The notes under the pieces were generated by a model. It was not told where the DNA came from and made no database searches. It saw nothing but the letters and a program-made list of their open reading frames with translations. Shown piece by piece: positions 55,916 to 64,000 of a stretch of 64,000 nt of DNA. The position numbers and the translations under genes were made by a program. Positions within the stretch are counted from its first letter, which is position 1; each line of letters begins with the position of its first letter. The stretch lies in contig NZ_JARWOJ010000377.1 in NCBI RefSeq assembly GCF_029868625.1, positions 1 through 64,000 on the forward strand. The letters are read 5' to 3'. The DNA comes from Nocardia neocaledoniensis. GTDB lineage: Bacteria; Actinomycetota; Actinomycetes; Mycobacteriales; Mycobacteriaceae.

Positions 55916-56003
55916 CGGCTCCGTCCTTTCTGGCGCTCGGGAACAAACTCAGTACAGTGTACGTTGTTCGGTTGTTCGTGTTGCCCGTTCAGAGGAGAAC
56001 GCC

Positions 56004-57926
56004 CTGCCCGCCACTCAGGCCACCTACCTCCCCGACCGTCACCTGTTCGCGCTGTGGACCTGGACCGGACACGGCGCAGGCCCCGCGCCCGACGACGTCG
56101 GCGACCCCGAACTGCTGACCCTGGCCCTGCCGGTCGGCGAGCGCGGCGCGATCGAACCGATCGAGATCCCGGCCACGGTGGCGACCCCCGCCGAGCTGGC
56201 CGAGCTGGCCATGGTGCCCGACACCGACCTCGCGCCCTCGGCGCGCGCCTGGCGCGCCCTGCTCGCGGCCGCGGACCGGTCCCATGGGCAACCTCGCGGC
56301 GAGTCCGCGCGGCGATCGGCCGACGCGTCCGCGACTCGCACGGACCACCGCGGCGCCGCCGCGCCGGACACCAACAGGATCGATCGTGCGGCCGCCGCGG
56401 CGTCGGCCGCTGCCGACCCGACGGTGCTGCCGATCGCGGCGCACGCCGTGCCCGATGCCGTCGGCAGCGCGATCGTCTCGGCCGAGCGGGCCGTGCGCGT
56501 CCTGAGCGAGACCGAGGCCGTCGCCGCCGAGCTGGCCGACGTTCTCGATGCCACGCTGCGGCCCTATCAGGTGCGCGGCGTCAGCTGGCTGCGCGAGACG
56601 GTCGACGCGTACGGCGGCGCGGTCCTGGCCGACGAGATGGGACTCGGCAAGACCGTGCAGACCATCGGGTTCCTCACCGGGCGCGCGGCGGACGGGGCGC
56701 AACTGGTGGTGTGCCCGACGTCGCTGGTGGGCAACTGGGTGCACGAGATCACGCGCTTCGCCCCCGGCCTGACCGCGGTGTCCTGGCGGGGCGGCGAGGT
56801 GCCGGCCACGGCGGGGACAGTTGTCGTGACCGGATATCCGACGCTGCGGCTCCACGGCGCGGCTCTGATCGAACAGCAATGGGCGACCGTGGTGTTCGAC
56901 GAAGCGCAAGCGCTGAAGAACCCGCGCACCCAGGTGTCGAAGGCCGCGCGTGCCCTCCCCACCGCGGCCAAGGTGGCACTCACCGGCACGCCGGTGGAGA
57001 ACCATCTCGACGAACTGTTCGCGCTGCTGAATCTCACGGTGCCGCGCCTGTTCGCGCATCGCACCCAGTTCCGGCGGCGGTTCGTCAAACCGATCGAGGA
57101 GGGATCGGCCGACGCGGCCGCCCGGCTGCGCGACGCGGTGGAGCCGGCGGTGCTCGGCCGCAAGAAGATCCACGTGGCGGCGGCGCTGCCCGCCAAGATC
57201 CACAGCGATCTGCTCTGCGATCTGACCGCCGAGCAGGAACGCGTGTACGACGCGGTGCTGGCCGAGGCGCTCGACGAGGGCTTCGGTTCCGGCCTGCAAC
57301 GGCAAGGCCGGGTGCTCGCGGCGCTCACCCACCTCAAACAGGTGTGCAACCACCCCGGGCTGGTCTCCGGTGAGCTGGGTGAACTCGCGGGCCGCTCCGG
57401 CAAACTCGACCTGTGTGCCGACATCGTCGGCACCAATCTCGAGACCGGCGACCCGACGCTGATCTTCACCCAGTACCGGCAGACCGGTGAGCTGCTGGTG
57501 CGCCACCTCGCCGAACAGTTCGGGGTCGAGGCGCCGTTCTTCCACGGCGGGCTCGACGCCGATCAGCGCGCCGGCATCGTCAGCGCGTTCCAAGCACCCG
57601 ATGGCCCACCGGTTCTCGTGCTGAGCCTGCGCGCCGCCGGCACCGGTCTCACCCTTACCCGTGCCGCCGATGTGATCCACTTCGACCGCTGGTGGAACCC
57701 CGCGGTCGAGGCGCAGGCCTCCGATCGGGCGCACCGGATCGGGCAGACCCGCACCGTCACCGTCACCACGCTCACCAGCGCGACCACCGTCGAGGAACAC
57801 ATCGCGGCGATGCACACCCGCAAGTCGGCGCTGACCGATCTGTCCGACGCGGCGGGCATCGCCGAACTGGCCAGGCTCGACGACGACGCGCTCGTCGACA
57901 TCCTGCGACGGAAGCGAGAGAACTGA
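56004..57926 (+). CDS. SNF2/RapA-type ATPase, apparent CTG start
   Basis: 640 residues. A variable N-terminal part (1-180, with a disordered Ala/Arg-rich piece at about 92-140) precedes a SWI2/SNF2 motor: DEMGLGKT (210-217), DEAQ (299-302), LTGTPVENHLDE, and a C-terminal lobe with FTQYRQTGELL and SDRAHRIGQTR. Such motors move along double-stranded DNA or strip proteins. No ATG, GTG or TTG lies near the conserved start; CTG 56004 has GAGGAG six bases ahead. The next gene (SWIM domain) overlaps by one base, so they form an operon. Confidence 0.85.
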   Translation: MPATQATYLPDRHLFALWTWTGHGAGPAPDDVGDPELLTLALPVGERGAIEPIEIPATVATPAELAELAMVPDTDLAPSARAWRALLAAADRSHGQPRGESARRSADASATRTDHRGAAAPDTNRIDRAAAAASAAADPTVLPIAAHAVPDAVGSAIVSAERAVRVLSETEAVAAELADVLDATLRPYQVRGVSWLRETVDAYGGAVLADEMGLGKTVQTIGFLTGRAADGAQLVVCPTSLVGNWVHEITRFAPGLTAVSWRGGEVPATAGTVVVTGYPTLRLHGAALIEQQWATVVFDEAQALKNPRTQVSKAARALPTAAKVALTGTPVENHLDELFALLNLTVPRLFAHRTQFRRRFVKPIEEGSADAAARLRDAVEPAVLGRKKIHVAAALPAKIHSDLLCDLTAEQERVYDAVLAEALDEGFGSGLQRQGRVLAALTHLKQVCNHPGLVSGELGELAGRSGKLDLCADIVGTNLETGDPTLIFTQYRQTGELLVRHLAEQFGVEAPFFHGGLDADQRAGIVSAFQAPDGPPVLVLSLRAAGTGLTLTRAADVIHFDRWWNPAVEAQASDRAHRIGQTRTVTVTTLTSATTVEEHIAAMHTRKSALTDLSDAAGIAELARLDDDALVDILRRKREN

Positions 57927-58474
57927 TGCCGGACAACGAATTCGGATACACGCCCTGGGGCAAGGACTGGGTGCGCCTGGCCGAACCGCTGCGCCAGACC
58001 CGCCCCGAACCGCTGCTCCCCCGCGCCCGCAGCATCGCCCGCAACGGTGGCGTGCGCACCGAGATCGGGACGCGCACGGTCCGCGCGCACCTGCACCGCG
58101 GCGGGCAGGCCTCGGTCGCCCACGTCGAGGTGGCGCCGCTGAGCCGGGCGGCGGTCACCGCGATCGCCGCGGCGATCCCCGACCCGTCGGTGCTCACGGA
58201 CGAGATGCACCGCACCCTGATCGACGCCGGGCACTCGCCCGCGCCGACGCTGGTGAGCACCGACTGCTCCTGTTCGGCGCGGACCGAGCGCTGCGTGCAC
58301 GTGCTCGCGGTGCTGTACACGATCGCCCGGCAGGTCGACGAGAATCCGCGGCTCGCACTGGAATTGCAGGGTTTCTTCGACGCGACCACCGAGGACAGTG
58401 TGTCCACGCAGGTGCCGCGGTGGACCAGCATCAACAGCCTGGACCCGAGCCAGTTCTTCGCGCGAACGCCCTGA
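57926..58474 (+). CDS. SWIM zinc-finger protein
   Basis: 182 residues. The SWIM motif CSCSARTERCVH (CxC then CxH) lies at about 113-124. SWIM proteins commonly pair with SNF2 ATPases in bacterial operons and are thought to bind DNA or protein partners. The ATG shares a base with the SNF2 stop. N-terminal FGYTPWGKDWVRLAEPL is also typical of the family. Confidence 0.88.
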   Translation: MPDNEFGYTPWGKDWVRLAEPLRQTRPEPLLPRARSIARNGGVRTEIGTRTVRAHLHRGGQASVAHVEVAPLSRAAVTAIAAAIPDPSVLTDEMHRTLIDAGHSPAPTLVSTDCSCSARTERCVHVLAVLYTIARQVDENPRLALELQGFFDATTEDSVSTQVPRWTSINSLDPSQFFARTP

Positions 58475-58567
58475 CCGGCAGGCCGCGGTCGACCAGCGAC
58501 CCGCGCCCTCGGCAGCACCCGTCCCCGGATGACCGAGGCCGCCGGCTGCCGAGGGAGCCGTTCGCGC

Positions 58568-59302
58568 TCAGGCGTTCGTACCACCGTCGACGGTGATGAT
58601 CGCGCCGGTGACACTGCGCCCCGACGGCCCGGCCAGGAACGCGACCAGATCGGCCACGTCCTCGGGCGCGCCGAATCGCCCGAGCGCGTTGAATTCCCGC
58701 TGGGTGGGCGCGTGGTCGCCGACGGCGGGGTTCATGTCGGTGTCGGTGGGTCCGGGCTGCACGAGGTTGACGGTGATCCCGCGCGGCCCGAGTTCCCTGG
58801 CCAGCGCCTTGGTGTACCCGTTGAGCGCCGACTTGCTGAGGTTGTACAGCGCGATCCCGCCGAACAGCGCCCGGTCGGTCAGGTTCGAGCCGATCGAGAT
58901 GATCCGCCCGCCCTCGCCCAGATGCGCCAGCGCGGCCTGCCCCGCGACGAACGGGGCACGGGCATGGATGTTCAGCGCGCGGTCGATCTCCTCGACGCCG
59001 AACTCCTCGTACGGCTTGGCCGGGAAGATGCCGGCGTTGTTCACCAGCACGTCGAGGCGGCCGAGGTCGCGCGCCGTCCGCTCGACGGCGGCGACCACCT
59101 CGCCTGCGTCGGCACTGTCGGCCCGCAGCGGCAGCGCGCGTCTGCCCAGCGCCTCGACCTCGGCGGCCACCGCCTTCGCCGCGACCTCGTCACGCTGGTA
59201 GGTGAACGCCACGTCGGTGCCCGCGGCGGCCAGCTTGCGGACGATGGCGGCGCCGATCCCCCTGCTGCCACCGGTTACCAGGGCCACGGTGTTGCTCGTC
59301 AT
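58568..59302 (-). CDS. SDR-family oxidoreductase
   Basis: 244 residues, classic short-chain dehydrogenase: cofactor motif TGGSRGIG (10-17), NNAG (88-91), and catalytic Ser139, Tyr153 and Lys157 (YNLSK). It resembles 3-oxoacyl-ACP reductase-like enzymes that act on aldehydes or ketones with NAD(P)H. ATG 59302 is chosen because it precedes the cofactor motif. Divergent from a TetR gene with shared operators, so it is probably that regulator's target. Confidence 0.9.
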   Translation of the reverse strand: MTSNTVALVTGGSRGIGAAIVRKLAAAGTDVAFTYQRDEVAAKAVAAEVEALGRRALPLRADSADAGEVVAAVERTARDLGRLDVLVNNAGIFPAKPYEEFGVEEIDRALNIHARAPFVAGQAALAHLGEGGRIISIGSNLTDRALFGGIALYNLSKSALNGYTKALARELGPRGITVNLVQPGPTDTDMNPAVGDHAPTQREFNALGRFGAPEDVADLVAFLAGPSGRSVTGAIITVDGGTNA

Positions 59303-59325
59303 CAGTGCTCGCTCCAATTCTGTAG

Positions 59326-59434
59326 TGATCGATATACAAAGAGCCAAGCGCACCGCCCGCCCCGGCGTCAATAGTTTCTTACCGATCGATACAGAAATAT
59401 CTCACCGGGGTATATTCATCGATCGGTACAGAAA
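59326..59434. promoter_or_regulatory. Operator repeats between SDR and TetR genes
   Basis: Two 15-base copies, CGATCGATACAGAAA (59383-59397) and CGATCGGTACAGAAA (59420-59434), differ by one base. Each is centred on a palindromic CGATCG, and the flanks TACCGATCGATA and TATCGATCGGTA type read as each other's complement. A weaker third copy, TGATCGATATACAAA, lies at 59326-59340 close to the SDR start. These fit TetR binding to both promoters. Confidence 0.7.
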
Positions 59435-59442
59435 GGGTCCCC

Positions 59443-60072
59443 ATGGCAGAGCGCGGCCGCCCCCGCGGCTTCGACCGTGACCTCGCCCTGCGGCGGGCGA
59501 TGGAGGTGTTCTGGGAACGCGGCTACGACGGCGCGTCGATGAGTGATCTCACCACCGCCATGGGCATCAACACCCCTAGCCTCTACGCCGCGTTCGGCGA
59601 CAAGGAGGCCCTGTTCCGGGCCGCCATCGAGCTCTACGGCCGCACCGAGGGCTCCCACACGGCGCGGGCGCTACGCGAGGAACCCACGGCCTACGCCGCG
59701 ATCGAGGCGATGCTGCGCGACAACATCGGCGTCTACACCGACCCCGACCTCCCGCACGGCTGCATGGTCGTGCTGGCGGGCGCGACCTACACGACCCGCA
59801 CGGCCTCGGTCCGCGACTTCCTCGTGGAGGCCCGCCGCCACACCACCGCCGACATCCGGGCCCGGCTCGACCGGGGCGTGCGCGAGGGCGACCTGAAACC
59901 CGGCACCGATACGGCAGCGCTGGCCGCGCTGTTCAGCACCGTCCTGTTCGGCCTGTCGATCCAGGCCAGGGACGGCGTCGGCCACGCCGAACTCCGCGCC
60001 GCCGTCGACAGCGCGCTGGAGATTCTCGCGCCGTCGGTGACAGGCACGAGCGCGCGCATCTCCCACGACTGA
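59443..60072 (+). CDS. TetR-family regulator
   Basis: 209 residues. N-terminal helix-turn-helix (about 12-60, ALRRAMEVFWERGYDGASMSD) with the GINTPSLYAAFGDKEALF recognition part that is typical of TetR regulators of oxidoreductase genes. Starts at ATG 59443 directly after operator copy 2, so binding should repress its own gene. Likely controls the divergent SDR gene. Confidence 0.92.
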   Translation: MAERGRPRGFDRDLALRRAMEVFWERGYDGASMSDLTTAMGINTPSLYAAFGDKEALFRAAIELYGRTEGSHTARALREEPTAYAAIEAMLRDNIGVYTDPDLPHGCMVVLAGATYTTRTASVRDFLVEARRHTTADIRARLDRGVREGDLKPGTDTAALAALFSTVLFGLSIQARDGVGHAELRAAVDSALEILAPSVTGTSARISHD

Positions 60073-60143
60073 CGACGAACCGGTCGCGTCCATCGGACGG
60101 GCGCGGCGAGGATCGTCGCGGACGGCTGTCCGGACAGCCCGCC

Positions 60144-61910
60144 CTACTGGCGGCGCAGGGCCGCGATGCGCTCGCTCAGCTGGTCGGCGGTCGCCAGCGC
60201 GGTGGGCGGGCCACCGCATTCCCTGCGCAGCTCGCCGTGGATCACGCCGTGCGGCTTGCCCGTGCGGTGGTGGTGCATGGCGACCAGGCTGTTGAGTTCG
60301 CGGCGCAGCTCACCGAGCTTGTCCGAGGTGGCGATACGTTCGGCGACTGCGGCGGGAGCCGGCGCGGTCTCCTGCGCGCTGCGGTCGGCGAGTTGACGGG
60401 TCTGGCGTTCCCGCAGCAACGCCCGCATCTGGTCGGCGTCGAGCAGACCCGGGATGCCCAGGTAGTCGGCCTCCTCGTCGCTCCCGGCGAATGTGGCGGT
60501 GCCGAAGGAGGAGCCGTCATAGATCACCTGGTCGAGCTCGGCGTCAGCGGCCAGCGCGACGAAGGACTTCTCCTCCTCACCCGGCTCGTCCTTGGTCTTG
60601 TTCGCGTCGATCAGCAGTTCGTCGTCGAGCGCGTTCTTCTCGCGGTGCGGCTTGCCGATGACGTGATCGCGCTGCAATTCCAGCTGAGCGGCCAGATCGA
60701 GCAGCACCGGCACCGAGGGCAGGAACACACTCGCGGTCTCCTCCGGCCTGCGCGCACGCACGAAACGGCCGATGGCCTGGGCGAAGTACAGCGGCGTCGA
60801 CGCACTCGTCGCGTAGACGCCGACCGCGAGCCGCGGCACGTCCACGCCCTCGGACACCATGCGCACCGCGACCATCCACGGCTGGGTGCCCTCGGCGAAC
60901 TCGCCGATCCGGCTCGAGGACTGCGGATCGTCGGAGAGCACCACGGCGGGCTTCTCCCCCGAGATGTGTTCCAGCAGTTCGGCGTAGTCGCGGGCGCGTT
61001 CCTGGTCGGTGGCGATCACCAGGCCGCCCGCGTCGGGAATGCCGGAGGCGCGCAGCTGCCGCAGCCGGACGTCGGCGGCGCGCAGCACGGCGGAGATCCA
61101 GTCACCCGCCGGATCGAGCGCGGTGCGCCAGGCGCGGGCGGTCTGTTCGGCGTTGAGTGGTTCGCCGAGCCTGGCGGTGTGTTCCTCGCCCGCGCTGTCG
61201 CGCCAGTGCGCGTCACCGGAGTAGGCCAGGAAGACCACCGGGCGCACGACGCCGTCGGCGAGGGCGTCGGCATAGCCGTAGGAGTGATCGGCGCGCGAAC
61301 GCGGGAAGCCCGCTTCGTCGGGTTCGTAGGTGACGAACGGGATCTTCGAATCATCGCTGCGGAACGGGGTTCCGGTGAGGGCGAGGCGGCGGGTGGCGTC
61401 ACCGAAGGCCTCCTCGGTGGCCTCACCCCAGCTCTTCGCGTCACCGGCGTGGTGGATCTCGTCGAGGATCACCAGGGTGCGGCGATTCTCGGTGCGCACG
61501 CGATGCCGGGTGGGGTGGGCCGCGACCTGCGCGTAGGTCACCACCACGCCGTGATAGTCGCCCGAGGTGCCACCGGTGGAATTGGAGAAACGGGAATCGA
61601 GCTGGATGCCCGAGCGGGCGGCCGAGGCGGCCCACTGGTGCTTCAGGTGCTCGGTGGGCGCGACCACGGTGATCTGATCGACCGTGCGGTCGGCCAGCAA
61701 CTCCGCGGCAACGCGCAGCGCGAAGGTGGTCTTGCCGGCACCCGGCGTCGCGACGGCGAGGAAGTCGCGTGGCTTGGTGGCCAGGTATTTCGTCAGGGCT
61801 CGGCGCTGCCAGGCGCGCAGGGTTCCCCCCGACACACCCCCCGCCGCCGAATCGCCCGGTGTACCCGCATCCTTCGCCGCAGCGGCGCCACCCGACCCAG
61901 TCACGCACAC
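60144..61910 (-). CDS. SF2 DExH-box helicase
   Basis: 588 residues. Motif I ATPGAGKT (54-61), motif II LDEIHH (DExH), motif III LTGTPFR and motif VI QAIGRFVRARR give a complete SF2 helicase core similar to the RadD/type III restriction-like group. The C-terminal 180 residues are not recognised and end in an HH-rich helical part. GTG 61910 or GTG 61904 could be the start. Role in repair or RNA handling cannot be told. Confidence 0.87.
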   Translation of the reverse strand: MCVTGSGGAAAAKDAGTPGDSAAGGVSGGTLRAWQRRALTKYLATKPRDFLAVATPGAGKTTFALRVAAELLADRTVDQITVVAPTEHLKHQWAASAARSGIQLDSRFSNSTGGTSGDYHGVVVTYAQVAAHPTRHRVRTENRRTLVILDEIHHAGDAKSWGEATEEAFGDATRRLALTGTPFRSDDSKIPFVTYEPDEAGFPRSRADHSYGYADALADGVVRPVVFLAYSGDAHWRDSAGEEHTARLGEPLNAEQTARAWRTALDPAGDWISAVLRAADVRLRQLRASGIPDAGGLVIATDQERARDYAELLEHISGEKPAVVLSDDPQSSSRIGEFAEGTQPWMVAVRMVSEGVDVPRLAVGVYATSASTPLYFAQAIGRFVRARRPEETASVFLPSVPVLLDLAAQLELQRDHVIGKPHREKNALDDELLIDANKTKDEPGEEEKSFVALAADAELDQVIYDGSSFGTATFAGSDEEADYLGIPGLLDADQMRALLRERQTRQLADRSAQETAPAPAAVAERIATSDKLGELRRELNSLVAMHHHRTGKPHGVIHGELRRECGGPPTALATADQLSERIAALRRQ

Positions 61911-62070
61911 GACCCTAGCCGCCCGGTACGGCGTGTCGCCAAACCGACGCGGGGTGCGCGACCGGCATCACAACCGCGTCCGAGGTCACCGGCCATTTAC
62001 CTGTTACCCGCCGACACGATGCCCGGCCCGTCCCCCATCGTCGGGATTCGTGCGGGATGCTGGACACGAC

Positions 62071-63198
62071 ATGAGCAACGACCAGGTCCGGGCAGCCGAT
62101 GCGGCGCACCCACCGCGGACGCACGAGTCCGGCGGTGCGACGGCGCTGCCCCTCGACGATTCCGGAGTCGCCGGGCAACGCCCCCGCGAACACCGCTGGT
62201 GGGTGCGCTGGCTGGTGACGGCGTGGCGGCTCGTGGTCCGGGTGTCGGTCAAGGCCTGGAACGACTCGATCTTCGCCAAGTCGGCGGCGGCCGCATTCTG
62301 GCAGACCCTGTCGCTGGCGCCGCTGCTGCTCGGGCTGCTCGGCAGCCTCGGCTATGTGGGCGGGCTGTTCGGGCCGGACACCGTACAGATCGTGGAGGCG
62401 AAGATCATCGCCTTCAGCCGCGATTTCTTCAGTCCGTCGGTGGTCACCGACCTGATCGAACCGACCGTGGACGACGTGCTCGGCCGCGGGCGCGGCGCGG
62501 TGGTGTCGGTCGGTTTCGTGCTGTCGCTGTGGGCGGGTTCCTCGGCGATGGCGACCTTCGTCGACGCGATCACCGAGGCCCACGACCAGCAGGATGCCCG
62601 GCACCCGGTCTGGCAGCGGATCTTCGCGCTGCTGCTGTACGTGCAGTTCCTGGTGGCGGCGGTGCTGATCCTGCCGGTGATCGCGCTGGGTCCCACCCGG
62701 ATCGGGCGGGTGCTCCCCGACGCCTGGCGCGAGCCCGGGCTGCGCCTGATCGACACCTTCTACTACCCGATCGTCGGCCTGCTGCTGATCGTCGGCCTCA
62801 CCACGCTGTACAAGCTGGCGCTGCACAAGTCGCTGCCGTGGCACCGGCTGTTCGGCGGCGCGCTGGTCGCCGGGGTGTTCTTCATGGGCGCCAGCGACCT
62901 GCTGCGGCGGTACCTGTCCTGGATCACCGCGACCGGCGTCAGCTACGGCGCGCTCGCCACCCCGATCGCGTTTCTGCTGTTCACCTATTTCCTCGGCTTC
63001 GCGCTGATTCTCGGCGCGGAGTTCAACGCCGCGGTGCAGGAGTTCTGGCCCGCGCGGGCGACGCGGATGGAGCAGGTGAAGGAGTGGCTGAGCAGCCAGG
63101 TCCGCGGTGACGACGAGGAGCGTGCGGGGACCGCCGACGCCGCCGGGGCGGCGCCGGTCACCGAGGCGGCTCAGTCGCCCTTGCGCAAACCGTCGTAG
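62071..63198 (+). CDS. YihY/BrkB-family membrane protein
   Basis: 375 residues with about six membrane spans. AKSAAAAFWQTLSLAPLLLGLLG, SLWAGSSAMATFVDAI and FLLFTYFLGFALILGAEFNA are the YihY/UPF0761 signatures. Similar to M. tuberculosis Rv2707. The role of the family is unsettled. ATG 62071 is used. The 3' end overlaps the convergent DUF3039 gene by 28 bases. Confidence 0.9.
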   Translation: MSNDQVRAADAAHPPRTHESGGATALPLDDSGVAGQRPREHRWWVRWLVTAWRLVVRVSVKAWNDSIFAKSAAAAFWQTLSLAPLLLGLLGSLGYVGGLFGPDTVQIVEAKIIAFSRDFFSPSVVTDLIEPTVDDVLGRGRGAVVSVGFVLSLWAGSSAMATFVDAITEAHDQQDARHPVWQRIFALLLYVQFLVAAVLILPVIALGPTRIGRVLPDAWREPGLRLIDTFYYPIVGLLLIVGLTTLYKLALHKSLPWHRLFGGALVAGVFFMGASDLLRRYLSWITATGVSYGALATPIAFLLFTYFLGFALILGAEFNAAVQEFWPARATRMEQVKEWLSSQVRGDDEERAGTADAAGAAPVTEAAQSPLRKPS

Positions 63199-63407
63199 AT
63201 CTTCTTGCAGTCCGGGCACACGGGCGAGCCGGGCTTGGGCGAGCGCGTCACCGGGAAGACCTCACCGCACAGCGCGACGACCATCGTGCCCATCACGGCA
63301 CTCTCGGCGATCCGGTCCTTCTTCACGTAGTGGAAGAACTTGGGGACGTCGTCGCCGGTCGTCTCGTCGGTCGTGGTGTCCGGGCGTACCAGAGTGTCTG
63401 TACTCAC
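63171..63407 (-). CDS. DUF3039 family protein
   Basis: 78 residues: FFHYVKKDRIAESAVMGT, MVVALCGEV and PVCPDCKKIYDGL, the DUF3039 pattern with three conserved cysteines that may bind zinc. Function unknown. GTG 63407 gives the usual short N-terminus; ATG 63416 is three codons upstream. Convergent overlap with the YihY gene. Confidence 0.85.
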   Translation of the reverse strand: MSTDTLVRPDTTTDETTGDDVPKFFHYVKKDRIAESAVMGTMVVALCGEVFPVTRSPKPGSPVCPDCKKIYDGLRKGD

Positions 63408-63551
63408 GCCATCCATGATGCCGCATCCGGCGGGTGCGGCGCTGACCAGCCGCGTGTGCGCTCGACGACGGCGAGTGGAAGACTCGGAGGTATGCAGTCC
63501 TACGGCGAGCCCTCCGGCGCCGACGAGCCGACACCGGACCCGGAGGTGACG

Positions 63552-63908
63552 ATGCCCGCCGCGCCCACCTCGCGCGGCTATTTCCCCGGCGCCGACGCCA
63601 AACATCCCGTGCTGATCACCGAGGCCGCGCCCTCGCTCGACGAGCAGCACCGCGCCAGGGTGCGCCGCTACACGTTCATCATGGCCTTCCGCATCCCCTG
63701 CCTGATCCTGGCCGCGGTCGCCTACAGCATGTTCGAGAATCCCCTGCTGTCGATCCTGATCATCGTGGCCTCGGTGCCGCTGCCGTGGATCGCGGTGCTC
63801 ATCGCCAACGACCGGCCCCCGCGCACCAAGGACGAACCGAGCCGCTGGGACGGGCGCCGCAACCAGGCCGCCCTCGACTCACGTCCGCACAAGGCCATCG
63901 ACGGCTGA
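63552..63908 (+). CDS. DUF3099 membrane protein
   Basis: 118 residues: HPVLITEAAPSLDEQHRAR, then two membrane spans (FIMAFRIPCLILAAVAYSM and LLSILIIVASVPLPWIAVLI), the DUF3099 layout. ATG 63552 is preferred since GGAGG lies five bases ahead; ATG 63492 is in frame but its GGAGG is only one base away. Function unknown. Its end overlaps the following minus-strand gene by 30 bases. Confidence 0.8.
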   Translation: MPAAPTSRGYFPGADAKHPVLITEAAPSLDEQHRARVRRYTFIMAFRIPCLILAAVAYSMFENPLLSILIIVASVPLPWIAVLIANDRPPRTKDEPSRWDGRRNQAALDSRPHKAIDG

Positions 63909-64000
63909 CCGGGCCGGCCTGCGCACCAGCACCGACATCACCGCCGCGATCCCGCACAGCCCGCCCGCCACGTACCAGGCCAGGTCGTAGGAGCCCTGCA
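63879..64000 (-). CDS. C-terminal end of a probable MFS transporter (partial)
   Basis: An open minus-strand frame enters from the right edge and ends at TGA 63879. The 39 visible residues begin QGSYDLAWYVAGGLCG and continue with IAAVMSVLVRRPARS, which is the usual last membrane span and basic tail of a major facilitator transporter. The rest of the gene lies outside the window, so substrate and start cannot be given. Confidence 0.6.
   Translation of the reverse strand, partial: QGSYDLAWYVAGGLCGIAAVMSVLVRRPARSAVDGLVRT

Noticed and set aside
60237-63110. Very long plus-strand open frame opposite the DExH helicase
   Set aside because: It has no family resemblance and is rich in Arg, Gly and His as expected for a shadow frame; the minus-strand helicase motifs and the YihY gene explain the region.

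Overview
The window is high-GC DNA with GTG and TTG starts, tightly packed genes and many short overlaps. Gene content and order point to an actinobacterium of the Mycobacteriales, most likely Nocardia or a close relative: an arabinan-type GT87 transferase (AftC-like), coproporphyrin-dependent heme synthesis (ChdC/HemQ), Cei, polyphosphate glucokinase and a SigA with a Lys/Ala-rich N-terminus. From memory of the Mycobacterium tuberculosis gene order, the backbone matches roughly Rv2669 to Rv2709. The conserved run is GNAT, zapE, ribD-like, secreted hydrolase-like lipoprotein, aftC, msrB, chdC, hemY, hemE, DUF3000, RNase D, dxs, a TrmA-family methyltransferase, APC permease, ceoB/ceoC, DUF3159, OB-fold, alpha/beta hydrolase, DUF3710, dut, DUF3093, DUF4193, cei, suhB, ppgK, sigA, then YihY and DUF7455 further on. 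No database search was run.

Layout. 1-120 is a near-pure C tract at the sequence edge, probably an artefact. 150-931 holds four tRNA genes, Val(CAC) on the minus strand and Gly(GCC), Cys(GCA), Val(GAC) on the plus strand, with a terminator. 1067-2140 is a MraY-type transferase outside any visible mur cluster. 2206-7536 is an accessory-looking stretch: a sigma-region-4-like protein with a degenerate TnsA-like domain, a convergent CoiA-like membrane-anchored protein, and a 945-residue low-complexity protein with 18-bp tandem repeats. 7749-11109 has pncC, a small membrane protein, a LysR regulator and a flavin monooxygenase. 11181-17899 is the conserved GNAT to msrB block with a secreted tyrosine phosphatase. 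17936-23474 is a minus-strand run in which nsrR, hmp and a 51-residue ORF lie between the heme genes hemE-hemY and chdC.

25703-32122 is an apparent insertion: a NitT/TauT-type ABC transporter divergent from a CitA/CitB-type two-component system with shared palindromic sites between them, plus a methyltransferase. dxs follows, then a glutaminase fused to STAS and cyclic-nucleotide-binding domains, and a SIMPL-domain protein. 36903-49616 returns to the conserved backbone (RNA methyltransferase, permease, Trk/Ktr subunits, SigD/ShbA-like sigma factor, dut, cei, suhB, ppgK) and reaches sigA at 49835. After sigA come an MHYT-domain membrane protein, a KhtT/KhtU-like potassium/proton antiporter pair, DUF952 and DUF7455 proteins, a TetR divergent from a SNF2 ATPase/SWIM pair (the SNF2 gene apparently starts at CTG), an SDR/TetR pair with clear operator repeats, a DExH helicase, a YihY membrane protein, DUF3039 and DUF3099 proteins, and the C-terminal end of a probable MFS transporter at the right edge.

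No CRISPR array, insertion sequence, prophage, rRNA gene or recognisable riboswitch was seen. The best candidates for something new are the TnsA-like/CoiA-like convergent pair (2206-4315), the nitric-oxide cassette inside the heme unit, and the tandem-repeat insertion inside a histidine kinase ATPase domain.
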